A stretch of DNA of 64,000 nucleotides from Hofstenia miamia (taxonomy: Eukaryota > Xenacoelomorpha > Acoela), in contig SCFE01000093.1 of assembly GCA_004352715.1 (NCBI GenBank), forward strand, positions 645,001 to 709,000, written 5' to 3'. A program made the position numbers and the translations under genes. The notes beneath the pieces are model-generated. The model did not search any database. It was not told where the DNA came from and saw nothing but the letters and a program-made list of their open reading frames with translations. Of this stretch, positions 34,799-47,140 are shown one piece after another (position 1 is the stretch's first letter; each line of letters starts with the position of its first letter).

Positions 34799-36182
34799 AG
34801 TGAAATTTCCTTCCAGTGACATCGAGTTTCAGCAAATGAGTTGTATCCGTACATTAGGCTACTCTTTTGTTGATCAAATAGAGTTTATTTGCCTCATTGG
34901 ATTAGATATTTAATATTTAATCATGATTTTTCATATCATCTAGTTCTTGCGCCATTTAATTGTACAACCGTTAATTTAACACACTTTATTTCAAAGCAGA
35001 ACAGAAAGCCGTTTTCTCGAATTTTCTGAGGTTTTCTTTGCAGACCAGAACTTTTGTTATGTACAACGCTTCTTTCTTTCATAAATCATTTCATCAAAAC
35101 GCCATACATGCAAGCATGGCTTCGTTTTTTCAATTGTCTTATAAGTAAATTCCATTGTTTGAAAATGAATAGTACTTACACCTAATGTGTGATTAAATTA
35201 GATGTGTGGTTAAGCCTATAGAATCTGGAACAGATGTCTTGATTCAGTTTCAGTTTTGATTTTTTATGAAAAATTTTTCACTAATGAAATTAATTTTTTA
35301 TATCTCAATTTATGCACGCAGATGAAAAATTTAGCAAAGTTTTTCTCTAGAAAAGCCTGACGTAATTTAAAATTTAAGCATAGAGTCCATCAAATGCTTT
35401 CTAGGATATAGCGTTTTAACTCAAATTATTTTAAAACGTTTTACTAAAATTACAACAAATAATCTGCCCTGTTGCATAGCAATATAATTCTTAGATCAGG
35501 ATTAAAATTGACTGCAGAATCCAATTAATGCACATGATAGCCAACCCAATAACACGTCTATGGATTATTATATTGTGATTTCTAGTCTGAGGGTGTCAAG
35601 TTCCTTTGCATAAAGTAGCGTTCACACTTACAACTTTGCGCGCAACCTATCTTGATTTAATGAGGCGCACAAGAAAAGTTGTAAGTGTGTACGCGATTCC
35701 AACTTTGTTTGAACTTTTAATTCAATAATCTATTTCTGAGAAGTGCACAATTTAAATTTTGTAACAAACTACTTTTCTTTAATAAAAATATCATTACAAG
35801 TGAAGAAAATTATTGTAATTAATTAACAGATGATATAATTATTATATTATAATAACAATTTTAAAATTAGTGTTATTAATTTTTTTAAAATATTTTTTAC
35901 TTTTGCATCCCATAATGTTTCTGTGTTTCAATAATTGTAATATTCATTTATTCTTGTATGCAGGGTTTGGCGCATTCGCACAACGTACCCTCTCTAAGGC
36001 AGCTTTGTTGCTTTTGCAAGTAACTTCCCAAACAATTCAAAAGGAAATCGAAATGATCAGTAGTCATTCTATAAAAATTCGCAAAACATGTTTCATCTGA
36101 TAAATGCAGTTCACTTTTCAATGAACTTGTAACACCATACATGTATCTTTTTAAAATCAATTCTTTGGTCCATATTTTTTAG
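34799..36182 (+). repeat. 1.38 kb direct duplication, copy 2
   Basis: See 33415-34797. This copy continues without a break into the right half of the Harbinger element. Confidence 0.95.
35989..36160 (-). pseudogene. PIF/Harbinger (HARBI1-like) transposase, N-terminal exon
   Basis: A minus-strand frame starts at the ATG at 36160: MILKRYMYGV near the start, then DETCFANFYRMTTDHFDFLL and CLGSYLQKQQSCLRE. This matches the pattern F-x-N-x-x-RM-x(4)-F-x-x-LL ... LRE found just before the DDE domain in HARBI1-type nucleases. The frame then reaches GAGG/GTACGT, a good splice donor (GT at 35987-35988). Harbinger transposase genes often have introns. The catalytic exon(s) are not present between here and the left terminus, so the protein cannot be functional. 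The identification is from motif memory, not a search. Confidence 0.65.
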
Positions 36183-36190
36183 ATTTCTTA

Positions 36191-36300
36191 CCCCCGTCGC
36201 ACACTGCAGTTAAGTTAAGTTAATTGCTAAGTTAAGGTTCAGCTAATCCCGTCGCACACTGCCATTAAGGTAACCTTAACTTAAGCCTTAACGCGGAACT
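36191..36300. repeat. CCCGTCGCACACTGC direct repeat with TTAAG-rich spacer
   Basis: CCCGTCGCACACTGC occurs at about 36193 and again at about 36248. Each is followed by an AGTTAAG / AGGTTAACC-type stretch. It lies inside the Harbinger element and may be a nested insertion end. I cannot assign it. Confidence 0.55.
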
Positions 36301-36530
36301 TACGATTTTGTTGTTCTCTATTGATATAAACTGCAATTAGGCATGTTGCTATAGCTCCATTCATTGTGACAGAAACAATTTACCCGCGCATTATTTACAT
36401 GACTGATTTAAATTGCATAAGGTGCTTTCAAAACTATGTCTTTTTCCTTCAGACTGCTTCATTGTATTGGTTGTAGTGTAATTTACTGTAGATTTAATTA
36501 ATAAAAATGGTAATACATATAATTCAACTA

Positions 36531-36703
36531 AAAAGTTGTGCGCAAAGTTGTAAGTGTGTACGCAAATATTTTTGCTGTGAAGTTTATAATAACCCGAAAA
36601 GTTGCGCGCAAAGTTGGAAGTGTGGTGTACGCAAAATATTTTTGCTGTGAACTTTATAATTACCCAAAAAGTTGTGCGCAAAGTTGTAGGTGTGCACGCT
36701 ACT
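36531..36703 (+). repeat. About 2.5 tandem units of ~66 bp containing the Harbinger terminal motif
   Basis: Each unit begins AAAAGTTG(T/C)GCGCAAAGTT, continues with a GTAAGTGTGTACGC-type segment, then AAATATTTTTGCTGTGAA and TTTATAAT(A/T)ACCC. The last, partial unit is the right terminus itself. So the terminal inverted repeat is embedded in a tandem array of subterminal repeats. Confidence 0.85.
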
Positions 36704-37018
36704 TAAGAAATGTTAAAACCAGTAAAAAACCAGAAATAACTATAAAATACAATAGAACCACAGAGATCACTGATATATTCCCTAAAAGCTTTACCTTCTC
36801 TTGTGGTATTCTAGTTAAATGCTTGTTAATCCAAATTGCCACTTTGAGCTTTCGTCTTGCACAATCTTGTAGCCTACATGTTTTATTAAGAGAAAATCTT
36901 CATAAATTAATGCAAATCAATATTCTTAATTCCCATTTTAATAGACTGCTTTGCATTGTTTTGGAATTAAAATAAATTCTTGTAATATAGACATTCATTT
37001 TTGAAGTAATTTGTACTA

Positions 37019-37121
37019 TAATATATATATANNNNNNNNNNNNNNNNNNNNNNNNNNNNNNNNNNNNNNNNNNNNNNNNNNNNNNNNNNNNNNNNNNNNN
37101 NNNNNNNNNNNNNNNNNNNNN

Positions 37122-37151
<30 letters not shown>
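37019..37151. repeat. (TA)n microsatellite containing assembly gap 37032-37121
   Basis: TA runs on both sides of 90 N. Confidence 0.9.
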
Positions 37152-37154
<3 letters not shown>

Positions 37155-37271
37155 CATGAAAGCCATGGGATGAAATTTTATCTCCGTCCACCACACGAGG
37201 TACATGAGGATCCCAATAAGTCTCCACAAATCGCTACCCCATTAGACAAGCCTGTGTATCGTAGTAAATAG
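37152..37271. other. GC-richer island, open on both strands, unidentified
   Basis: Plus strand: an open frame after the microsatellite with MKFYLRPPHEVHEDPNKSPQ ending at a stop at 37269-37271. Minus strand: PHVPRVVDGDKISSHG is also open. Being open on both strands with no family match, it may be a repeat fragment rather than an exon. Confidence 0.2.
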
Positions 37272-40200
37272 TATTTTTTATTGTATATGATACGCCACCG
37301 TTTTATATTTGAGCATTAATATTAAAATACTGGTTCTTTCAGGTGAATATATATAGAGCATTACGTTTCGATTTTCGGCACTCACAGAAATTACCAATGT
37401 AATAAACATATTTATGAACTGTTGTTGGAATAATACTATTACATGTTTTCGTAATGAACAGGACTTTCAAACATTGATGACTAATTAACAATAAAAGGAA
37501 ATGTAATCCTTGTTTTGGATTAAATTTATAAGCAAGCATTATCAAAAATGTTAAAATGCAAGCAATTTTATTGTTCAAAAATTATAAGCAAATACAATTG
37601 TAAAATATATAAATATATTTCCTCCAATCAAGCTTCTATTTCAGGAAGTTCATAGCTTCATATGGCAATGAATCAACACTTATTAAATTTTAGATATAAA
37701 ATGTAAAATGACAATTCGTACAATGATAAAATTAAGGGGATTATGCATATTTTACTGCTAATTGTGCAAAGTGTATTCCATTTTTTCTAAACACTACTGG
37801 TACGCCATCTTGAGGCGAAAAATTTTGGTTTGATCTCTTAAATTTTGGTGATATTCGAGAATATAATAAAATAAGCTTTATAAAAACTAAGAAACATTTA
37901 ATACAACATAACCGACTGATCATGTGAAAGAGCTTACATTTTAAATTATGCAATTAAGCTGCTACATTTAAATCTAGTCTGAATATGCAAAATGGAAATA
38001 AATTTTGTAATTAATAGAATACGTATTATAATTTTAACTGGAATTCGTGAAAAACAGTGAATTTTTGAGTGCATGCACTCGGATTCAAAATCTACAGGCC
38101 TATAATAATCTAAAACAGTGTTTTAGAACATCGATAGAAAATACTCTTACTGAAGATGAAGTTCATTATTGTAGAATGCAATAATACCAGCGGAATTTTA
38201 GTATACTAGGGACTGGTCAAGCAGTAACGGAATTTCATTTTGACTGTGAAAATGGATTCTACCAAGACCTATTATAAACACGGCAGCACTCAGAAAAATT
38301 AGAGCACAAAATAATGAGGCCATTGTTATCTTCAAATTCTGTTTTAATTCTTACATGAAAATAATAATTTGAGATTATATTCATAAGACTGCTAAATACA
38401 CAGCCGAATACCTTACAGTATGCCTCATTTAAAAGGAGGCAATTTTGTAAATTACAATTTTAATGATAGTTTTATTCATTCATGTAACAAATGTTTTCAC
38501 ATACATTTCAACATTGTACTTATAAATTTATCAAATATTTAAATAAACTATGGTATTTATAGCAGGCAGTCTGCAGCTTAAGCAAGCCGTTAATGCTCAT
38601 CAAACACAAAATAAGATAATTTTTTCTCTTCCAAAAATTCCATAGGATTAAATCGAAACGAATCATTGAAATACTTATAAATATTTTTTAAGACACATTT
38701 GTAGAAGTTATAATGCAACTCTTAAGATAATCTGTACAATACAAATATAAAAATTCAAATATTTGGCAAATATTAGATAGGAATATTCGTTGCATTACAA
38801 TGCTGGTAGCTTTTTCCCATTTAGCAGCAAAAAAGAAGAGACGTTTAACACAGCTTCTCTCCAAATCATTGATGGCTTTCATGACCTGGGACAGAGGCGT
38901 TTTTGAGATAAATGAGATAAATTCGGTTAAAATGATTACTATCATCAAGTATTTCTGCATTCATATAATAGTCGAAGACAATTTTATAATCAATATAACA
39001 GTCATTTAGAGGTCCAGGTTATCACAAAATCTTGAACATATCAAAATGATCAAGTGAAGTAAGAATTTAAATTTTTTAAAAAAATATTTACCTCATGCAA
39101 GAAGAGCAAACATTAGGCTCAGAAATTTTCGTGTAAGCACAATACATCGTCAAAACATTTAATAAAATGAATTCCATACTCTAACACAAATAGTATCCAA
39201 TAAGAACTTCGATAGTGAACCAATATAACGCGTTTTAAATGTTAAGGTTTCAAAAGACTAGAGAATTTGATAGATTCCTTAACAATCCAATTTGTATATG
39301 AAACTTTAGAACTTCAGATTATTCCAATATAACAAAACAGTTTTCATGAATCAGGGTGTAACAAACTACATGTTTTTCCGGAAAATAGTTGCATCACGAA
39401 GTACTACTGAATTTCAATACAGATAAAGCCGAAGAAACTGACTGTCAGATGCTTTAAATACTATAAGTCGGGATATAACAGCTATAACTTATAGATTGCT
39501 TCGTGGGTTAATTACAACGATATACTATATTGAATGGTATCAGAAATTCATTATTTATAGACATTGGAAACTTCTTTAAAACTCTTATTTTTATAGTGAA
39601 TTTTTTAGTTTATCAGCATTAGGTAAGCTAAAATTTATCCCTTAGCAAAGAGTTCTGCAATTCATCTGGAGAAGCTTTTCGAAATTTCGAACTTTCTTCT
39701 CAATACTAGTATATTGGTTTGAGATGATGTGAATATTTGGTGGAGGGAACGTTTAACAATGCAGATTTCGCCATCCTCATTTTAGTTGAGTTAAATGAAA
39801 TGTTCCGCACATACTATTATAGCGTAATTATCGCAATGAGCTCCTTTTAAAAGCATAATTTCCATAATCAGGATCACGTGATAATGACAACTTTGAAAAA
39901 AGTGGGGACCAAGCATTAATTTTTCTTATATTTAGAAAAAAATAAGATTTTCTAACCTAATCCCATTACCTGTTGTTTATGTTGTCATCATTATTTCTGT
40001 TCAGAATTCTTTAATATTTAATAATAGTAAAGACTTAACTATTATATTTTAAATGGAAAGGATTCTTCAAGAAAGATCAGTCAATAGCAGTAAATACAAC
40101 AGTACTATGTTGACCATATACATGTACAAATAAATGTCAAAAGCATTAAAGACACTCACAAAAATAGAAAGAAGAATCATAATTTTCTTTAAATATAAGA

Positions 40201-41989
40201 AAAATTTATGTTTGGTCTCCACATTTTCGTTATTTTTTGTCAAAAATTTACAATATGAAGGCCATTTAAAAAAATTAAATTTTGTGAATCTCCCCAATGG
40301 GGGTTAACAACGTAGTTTTTGTTCATCCGGTTACTCAGTAAGTAGAAGCTGAACCTCTAGATAGTGTTGTCTAATGCAAAATACATAAAAATATTTATTG
40401 CTGTTGAGCAAAATGTGCAACAGCTTTAAAAATATTGACCATTACTGCATATAAATTTTGATTATTACTGAATATTGTCAAGTTCTTAAACCATAATATG
40501 GCCTCATTTTTTGTCTTTTAAATTTCTCTTGCATCATTTAAGTAGACCTTGATGCTACTCATTCAATAATGAATTATTTTTTTATTGAAATATGTCATGT
40601 GTGACTAATTCATCAATGAGACAGACTTTTTTTGAGAAATTCATTTTTCTTTGGTTTATGAACACAAAACTACCTGGTAACGGAATTTTAACAAGTTTAC
40701 GTCACTTTTACAAGTATTTACATCATAGTTACTGTTCCTCTATAAAATACGCATATGATAAATGTCAAATTCATTTAGTGTGAGTACACTATCTTATCAC
40801 CAAACATTGGCATATTTGAAATAGTAATTCCACTAAAGATTAAGAAACTAATTGGTTCTACATGGTGACCAAGCCCACTAGAAACTATACATCATACATT
40901 CAATGCTTGTTCCAGTCTCAAAAATTTTGAAGAATTGTAATTGCAATAACGAATGCAAGATTCGATTTTTGGATTGAAATTCGATAGTTATCATTCGATA
41001 TTAATATAGCCAGCCAAAAAAGACCATGAAAATGGATCTCAGCACTTTTAAAATTTTATATAATTCTATAAGAAAGCCGATTTTAATCAATCAAAATCAA
41101 TGTTGAAAACTTGTAGGAAAGGGATTTCAAAATGTCCTTCCTTGGATACACCACTGGAACTTCCAGTGTTGAAATGAGAGGATCTTGAATTGCATTCAGT
41201 ACTCCATACCAGCAGTAAGGAGGATGATTTCTCATCCAAATGTTTGAAAAAACAAAAAATCAATGTACCCCCGTCTGATAGTATAACAAATTTTCAGCTC
41301 TGCGGAGTACCTGTATGACTATCGATAGTGCCTAGTTACACCTAATTTGGAGCTTTTTTGGAAAGTTAACAAAAACTACTGGAACGACCAGGTGGTAAAT
41401 AAAGTTTTCAAAGATGGCGAATATGCTAATTTTTGAAGCAATTTTTATAGAAGATAAATAAATGGTGTTCTATATTTTACCTTAATATTGAAATATGTAC
41501 TAGGCATTCCACATCCATTGTTCTATGTTTGATATTTTAAATTTATAGTTAAATTTATTTTATATTTTAGAGTTAAATTTTTTCATAATTGCATTTAATT
41601 GCAATTAATTGCAATAATTGATTGGAGAAATTTTCAAATTCACTTAATTGATTGCAAACAATCAGCAGTTTCAAATTATTGATTGGGAATCAATATGTTT
41701 ATTGGTTGGCTTTCAATTAGTTATTTACAGGCTGGAAGCAAGAATGGAAACACAGTGCAAAAGTTAACAACAAAATATGTAAATATTTTTTCAATAGATG
41801 GCGTAATCGGCAAATTCCCATTTCTTCGATATTTTAGAAGACTAATTTCTGCATCGAGCCACTATATCCAACTTATACTAAATACTTCATTGGCATAGCT
41901 AGAGTTTTTATATAGAGTAATTACTAGACACTATTGAAATCAAATAGGAAAAGATAACTGATAGCACAGTTTTTTCTTTTCTAATAGTT
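37272..41989. other. Intergenic AT-rich DNA, no firm gene
   Basis: 4.7 kb. The best open frame is minus 38688-38960 (90 codons). It starts MQKYLMIVIILTEFISFISK, which has the look of a signal peptide, followed by an amphipathic helical stretch. It has no recognised family and could be chance. AACAGTTATT-type AT-rich DNA otherwise. Confidence 0.3.
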
Positions 41990-42760
41990 TCCTGTGCTGC
42001 AGGAAACTCACAGTAAATGGAGTGACAACAAATCTATCTGGTCAGGTGTTCAAAGTTTTCATTGTCGATATCAGTACTAGTCATCCGCTCAACCACATAA
42101 TAAAATACGCAGATGATATCATATTTATTGTGATACCTATTGAAAAATCAAGCACCGACATTTCCTCGGAAATACCATCAATTCGGAATTGGGCAAGTTT
42201 AAACACCCTAACCATTAATGACGGCAAATCTTGGCAGATGTTATTTGGTAAGACAAAACAAATTTTACCGGCTGACTTTGCTACGGTGCATGTTAAGCGC
42301 TTGCTGGGCATCACTATTTCTGATGATCTCAAATGGAAAAATCACATTCGTATTATTAGTAAAAAGGCATCAGCTAAACTTTTTTGCTTAAAACAGATGA
42401 GACCAATAGTTGACAAGAAATTCTTACTCACAATATGGCTCAGTACTATAATCTCCATTTTTGATTACGCATCACAATGCATTATAAAATTACCGGAGGT
42501 ACTTGAAGGAAAACTTTAATCGATCGTAAATCGCGCACTGACCATAGTCAATGACTCAAATCAACCTCGTATTAGTTTAAAATATCGTCGTATTCACCTG
42601 GGTTCGAAACTTTTCGGAAGGATTCTCCACCCTAACCATCATCTACATTATTTAATTCCTCCCAAGCTTACTCACTCTGGTAAATTCCGAATGGAAATAA
42701 TATCTATGCGAAGGGATCAATTCATCCCTTACTTTAGTGCATATTTTAATAATTATTGAT
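41990..42760 (+). pseudogene. LINE (CR1/Jockey-type) reverse transcriptase 3' fragment
   Basis: The plus-strand open frame 42022-42519 (165 codons) includes the catalytic box in IIKYADDIIF, a WASLNTLTINDGKSWQMLF thumb-like segment, and KRLLGITISDDLKWKNHI followed by KASAKLFCLKQM. These are the conserved tail of non-LTR polymerases. After one stop at 42520 the same frame continues through VNRALTIVNDSNQPRISLKY to RRDQFIPYFSAYFNNY and a stop near 42760, the usual ORF2 end. The fingers domain is missing, so it is 5'-truncated as most LINE copies are. It differs from the LINE at 27 kb. Confidence 0.85.
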
Positions 42761-44554
42761 ACTCTGTCATATTTGTGCAGCCACTTCACTTTACAGTAAA
42801 GTTATTTGTTGATTTTACTTTAAATAGACGTTTCTACTGCTACATACAATTAACATGTTTGATTGCAACATGTAAAATACTCACAGCATAATTGCTTTTA
42901 TTTGAATTGTATGTGGTTACAAATGTCTCTATTCTACAACTTAAGTTCTAGGGTGGGTAACCCCCTCCTAGCCTAATTCCTCAGTGCTATTCTTTAATAA
43001 TTTTAATTTTAATATAAATAAATTTTGCTAAATTCTAAAATGCCTAATGTTCTGAAATTGGCATTCCCTCAAATGCTTCATGATTTATTCGTTAAAAAAA
43101 TACATTGTTCTTCCCAAAATATGAATTTAAAAGAAGAACGATTCAAATTAATTAAATTAAAACTCTAATTCCGCTTTGTAGAAATTAGCATTACGCAATT
43201 AAAGAATTAATTTGCGACGCTCCCATACATTAAGCCGCTTTACATAAACACTCGTACAGCAGAAAACCCTTTGATTGTTTATTTCTTGCTTTTCTATGTA
43301 CAATGTTAACGGTATTTACATTTGTTTGTGAGGAGTTTATTTCATCACTGTACTTAAAAACTGACACACACAGAGTCATTACCCAAACACAATTGATAGT
43401 GAGAATTTTACCATAGAGAGATCTTAGATGAATAGGACATACCAGGAAAGCGCGAAGTTAACACCGCACATACTTAAATTTATGAAAGAGGAAGCAAAAT
43501 TTTCGCCTACATAAAAGGGAGAGGTCAGGTTATTAAAAAAACTATATAAACAAAATTATATACAGAGCTAAATTTCCACTGCACGTCTTTGGGAACGCAA
43601 TGGATCTGGCAATGTACTTAGCAAACCTTTTGACAGTGCTGGTCGTTTAGTGGCATCGAAACCTGCAGGCTTTTTACAGGATAACTTTGTTTTAAGCTCT
43701 TTCGAGTTTTGTTTTGCTTAACATCTTGTGATTTCTTTCTATAGCAACACTTCAATACCTGAAGGCTTCTAATGGAGTGTCATTAGTTTTAGTTTTATTG
43801 AAGCAGCAGAAGTCAGTCAATGTTTTTCCCTTCATTTCGTCCAAATTGAAATGCTTTACATCATTTCAAAATACCAAAATTGCTTAGGCTTATATGATCA
43901 TGGATGCTTTCGCTGCTGGTGTGTTATGTTGAAATTTGAGGTTTTTCATTAATTTTAACGTATCATAAACCTTGGGACACAAAACTCTTAATGCCGAAGA
44001 TGTGGAAATTTTACATATGATGTCAAGTCAAGGGGATAATAGAGTCGCCCGGTGTCAAGTTGATTCTTCTTTTTACATACTTCCCTGATAGTCGCGTTTA
44101 CTGTTAACACATAGGTGCCTAAAAAGCGCTTAGAATTGTGAATAAGATATTGATTTTATAACAAAACTAAGATAGAAAAATCTGCAGATTTTTATATGCT
44201 GTTATTTATGAAACGTGTATCTGGTACAATAGTTTCTTGAACAGCAAAGTATTTAATGCCTTGGTTTTACCATATAGGGACATTTTACGGTTGTTCCCAC
44301 ATCTTAGCTGCTGGCCTTACCAAATGTGTCCAAGCTCCAAACATTTTGCTTAGAGTGACTTTGTAGATACTAGAAATGCAACATCGTCAGCAAAGGCTAA
44401 GTACTTAATATGTACGTAAATGTATTTGAATTCCCATACAAATAATGTAAATAGGTATAAAACAAAAGAAAAACCATCAAAATTGTGATTCATTTCGAAG
44501 AAAAGACTAGGAATCTGATAGCTTAAGCTATAAATGAAGAATAGTAGCTAATAG
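42761..44554. other. Intergenic DNA, nothing firm
   Basis: The LINE 3' untranslated part may extend to about 43010, ending in AT-rich TTTTAATTTTAATATAAATA. A GC-richer stretch at 43580-43690 is open on the minus strand (KKPAGFDATKRPALSKGL) but has no recognised family. Confidence 0.3.
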
Positions 44555-44619
44555 TCAGGTAACTAGCGGAAGACAACTACTGCAAGTTATAGATGAGCTC
44601 CGATATATCACTTCATGAT

Positions 44620-45165
44620 GCAAATGATTTCCGCAAGTAGATTTGACCCGCCTTACAAGATCAATAAACACTTTTTTTGGTAATTTATATATATAGATAG
44701 TGAGATTTGAGTAAAATCTTATATCTAACCCTAGTTTGATTCGTCTTAGATGTGGATCTTTTAACATTATAGAAACAATTGGAATCTCCAGCACAAATGA
44801 GGAATTTAGGCTTTAACTTTTTAACAGCATAAACAATAAGTTTACTAGTTCTCTTGTCTTCTCCAAGATAATAGTTGATGATGGCAAACTGAAATTTACC
44901 CTGTTTAAAAATTTGGGCACTTTGACCTTCAATTTTAAGCTTATGAGTGGAATTTCTTCTCTTACAATAGTGATTAGTTCTCCTTTACAGACAGTGGTGC
45001 CAAAACCTTATAGTTTTTTGTTGTATTCTTTTAGAAATATCCTGGATTTTAGTTTGCTGTAGAGGAATAATATCAGTTTTATACAATTACAGGCTCAAAT
45101 AATTTTTATAGGAAGCAACTCCATTTACATTAATATTTACACTTTCAGAAACTGAGAATTAATCT
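44620..45165 (-). pseudogene. Probable LINE endonuclease (APE-type) remnant
   Basis: Minus-strand conceptual translation, with a few stops, reads VNINVNGVASYKNYLSL, then YKTDIIPLQQTKIQDIS, then QFAIINYYLGEDKRTSK, and KPKFLICAGDSNC. The order resembles the APE endonuclease domain of non-LTR elements (N-x-NG, DI-x-x-LQET-x-I, I-N-x-Y, I-x-GD-x-N). Several catalytic positions are altered (LQQT for LQET, GDSN for GDFN). No polymerase follows downstream. Assignment is by motif order only. Confidence 0.45.
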
Positions 45166-47092
45166 TTTACTATGGATATTAAGTAGCCCTGAACTTGAAT
45201 AGTCCAAATATTTTTGCCCAAAATAGATTCAGCCCTTTTTCATCTGGCCCATGATGAATTTTAGGCAGATAGCTACCAGAATTTAATGTGATTTCATCAA
45301 CCAGTTAGCTTGTATTTGCTGCCATTAAGTTCGGAAACTTCCTACTTATTTTGTAAACTTAGTGTTCTGCCGTACTTTCGGGGCCGAATTGAGACTAGTT
45401 ACAGTACTTTCAGTTGTTGTGGTTATGTCCTGCCTAAAACAGTTGCTTAGAATTATAATTTACTCCAACTGTGGAATACCAATATGACTTGGGTTCAGTC
45501 AGGGCTTCTAAAATATTAAGTTGGTACTGGCTCATTCCTGTGACATTTTGCAATGCCAGTGTAAAGCAAATTTGATAAAACCAACATGGTTGGGCAGTTA
45601 GCATAGATTCAAAAGTCTCCAACTGCGTGAAATCTTTTAGGTTTATAAATATCCCTAAGCATCCGTTCATCAACGTTTGTTCTTCCCGACCTTTTATTGC
45701 GAAATTCAAGGTGGAAAAAGTGGAATTCAATCATTTATGTTGCTTAATGGGTTCACAAGTGCCTAAATCCTTCAACCGAGATTTATGATAGAACATGGCG
45801 AATTATTCAACAGTTTTCCAAGTAAATGGAAAGTTTTGGCAATTAATGGATGGTTTTTTGGGAATTGCTTTAGTCCTATAAACGAGAATTTCTTTTAGAA
45901 TTAGGGACTTTCCTTACAGATCGATTGGAGAGCTGAGTGTGTCCTAAATTTTTCTGTAACTTCTGAAGATCCTATTCTCTGGAGAAACCTGTAAGAAAGC
46001 TTATTTGAGAATTCATAATGTAGATTTTAACAAAAATTACTATAGTCTACGTAATATGACAGTTGAACATTTTTCGAGATAGAATAAAATTTATTGAGAC
46101 AGTCTGATAGATTGTTAAGCTTTAAACCTAATCATTGTTTTAAAATGTGTATTGCGTATATATATAATATTTTCATTATTATTTGGGAGTGTAACATTAG
46201 GCTCATTCACTCTGTTTTGAAGGCAACTTTCATTTTTGTGAAGTCTTGTATTTAAAATTATATAGTATATAATGCTTTTAAATAGTTTGAAATGCATAAT
46301 TTATGTTGTATAGATTGTAGGTACATTAGAGAGCAAAACAAATTTTTTTTCAAAATTTTATTTTGTTGTAATTATAAAATAAACAGCTGGTGCGCATCAA
46401 GAAATACACTTAGAACAAATCCGACTCTCTTTACTTGAATTTTGTACCAGGCAAGTAATTTATGGCTTTTGAAACTTATAGATAGAGAAGTGAAAATCCC
46501 TGGTAAACATTCCTTTTTATGTTGATAGAAAAAGAAAATGATAAATAGGTGAAAATATTTCTTTCTGAATTTCAAACGATGAAGTGAGATAAGCATGAAA
46601 CATGCATTTAGAGCAGGCAATCACGTGATAAAACTATTAACTGTTCGGCCCATGTTGCATATGCCTTCTACCATTGTCCCGGTTTATAATCTCACACTGA
46701 TCTTTGTTATCAATCTCAAGGGAACAACACTTACTGCACATTAGACAATTTCGTTTTATAAAGCTACTTCAATATTTTGCTTTCCAATTGCTTTATTATG
46801 TAGAACATACATATTGTTAATCAAACATAAATTTATATTTTTATATTAGCAATACATTCTAAATGCACTAGTATATTGAAAATTACAATTGAATTTTAAT
46901 ATGCAATACGATTAATGTTATAAATCCATGTGTTGACTTCATAAAGAAAAGTGTCTTTTATAAATATATAAGGTTGGACGAATCGTATTTTGTGGTTCTC
47001 TTTGCGTATTTTAATCTAGAGATTTCATATAATTCTCAACTGATTTTGTCAATACCATAATTGTGTGGTCAATGATCAATGATCACCAATGC

Positions 47093-47096
<4 letters not shown>
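45166..47096. other. Intergenic AT-rich DNA, nothing recognised
   Basis: A 98-codon minus-strand frame (45434-45730) has no motif and is probably accidental or part of the decayed LINE. Confidence 0.35.
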
Positions 47097-47127
<31 letters not shown>

Positions 47128-47140
47128 TATATATATATAA
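47097..47140. repeat. (TA)n microsatellite
   Basis: TA run with one GATA interruption. Confidence 0.95.

Larger units (their letters stand above)
35614..36703 (-). mobile_element. PIF/Harbinger-type transposon with TAA target duplication
   Basis: The ends are AGTAGCGTTCACACTTACAA at 35614 and, reverse complemented from 36703, AGTAGCGTGCACACCTACAA. Homology continues through CTTTGCGC(G/A)CAAC. Both ends are flanked by TAA (35611-35613 and 36704-36706), the 3 bp TWA duplication of PIF/Harbinger. Length 1090 bp. It carries one minus-strand transposase exon and extra subterminal copies of the terminal sequence on both sides. An autonomous Harbinger has two genes and is larger, so this is an internally deleted derivative. 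Confidence 0.85.

Noticed and set aside
37152-37271. Candidate terminal exon on the plus strand
   Set aside because: Open equally on the minus strand, flanked by a microsatellite and gap, and without homology; kept only as an unidentified island.
38688-38960. 90-codon minus frame with a signal-peptide-like start
   Set aside because: No motif, no splice or promoter evidence, and this length is expected by chance over tens of kilobases of AT-rich sequence; not called as a gene.
41600-41700. Repeated ATTGCAATTAATTGCAATAATTG words as a possible regulatory array
   Set aside because: Low-complexity AT-rich sequence with no regular spacing.
42590-42620. GGGTTCGAAAC resembling a tRNA T-arm
   Set aside because: It lies inside the LINE coding sequence and no cloverleaf can be formed.
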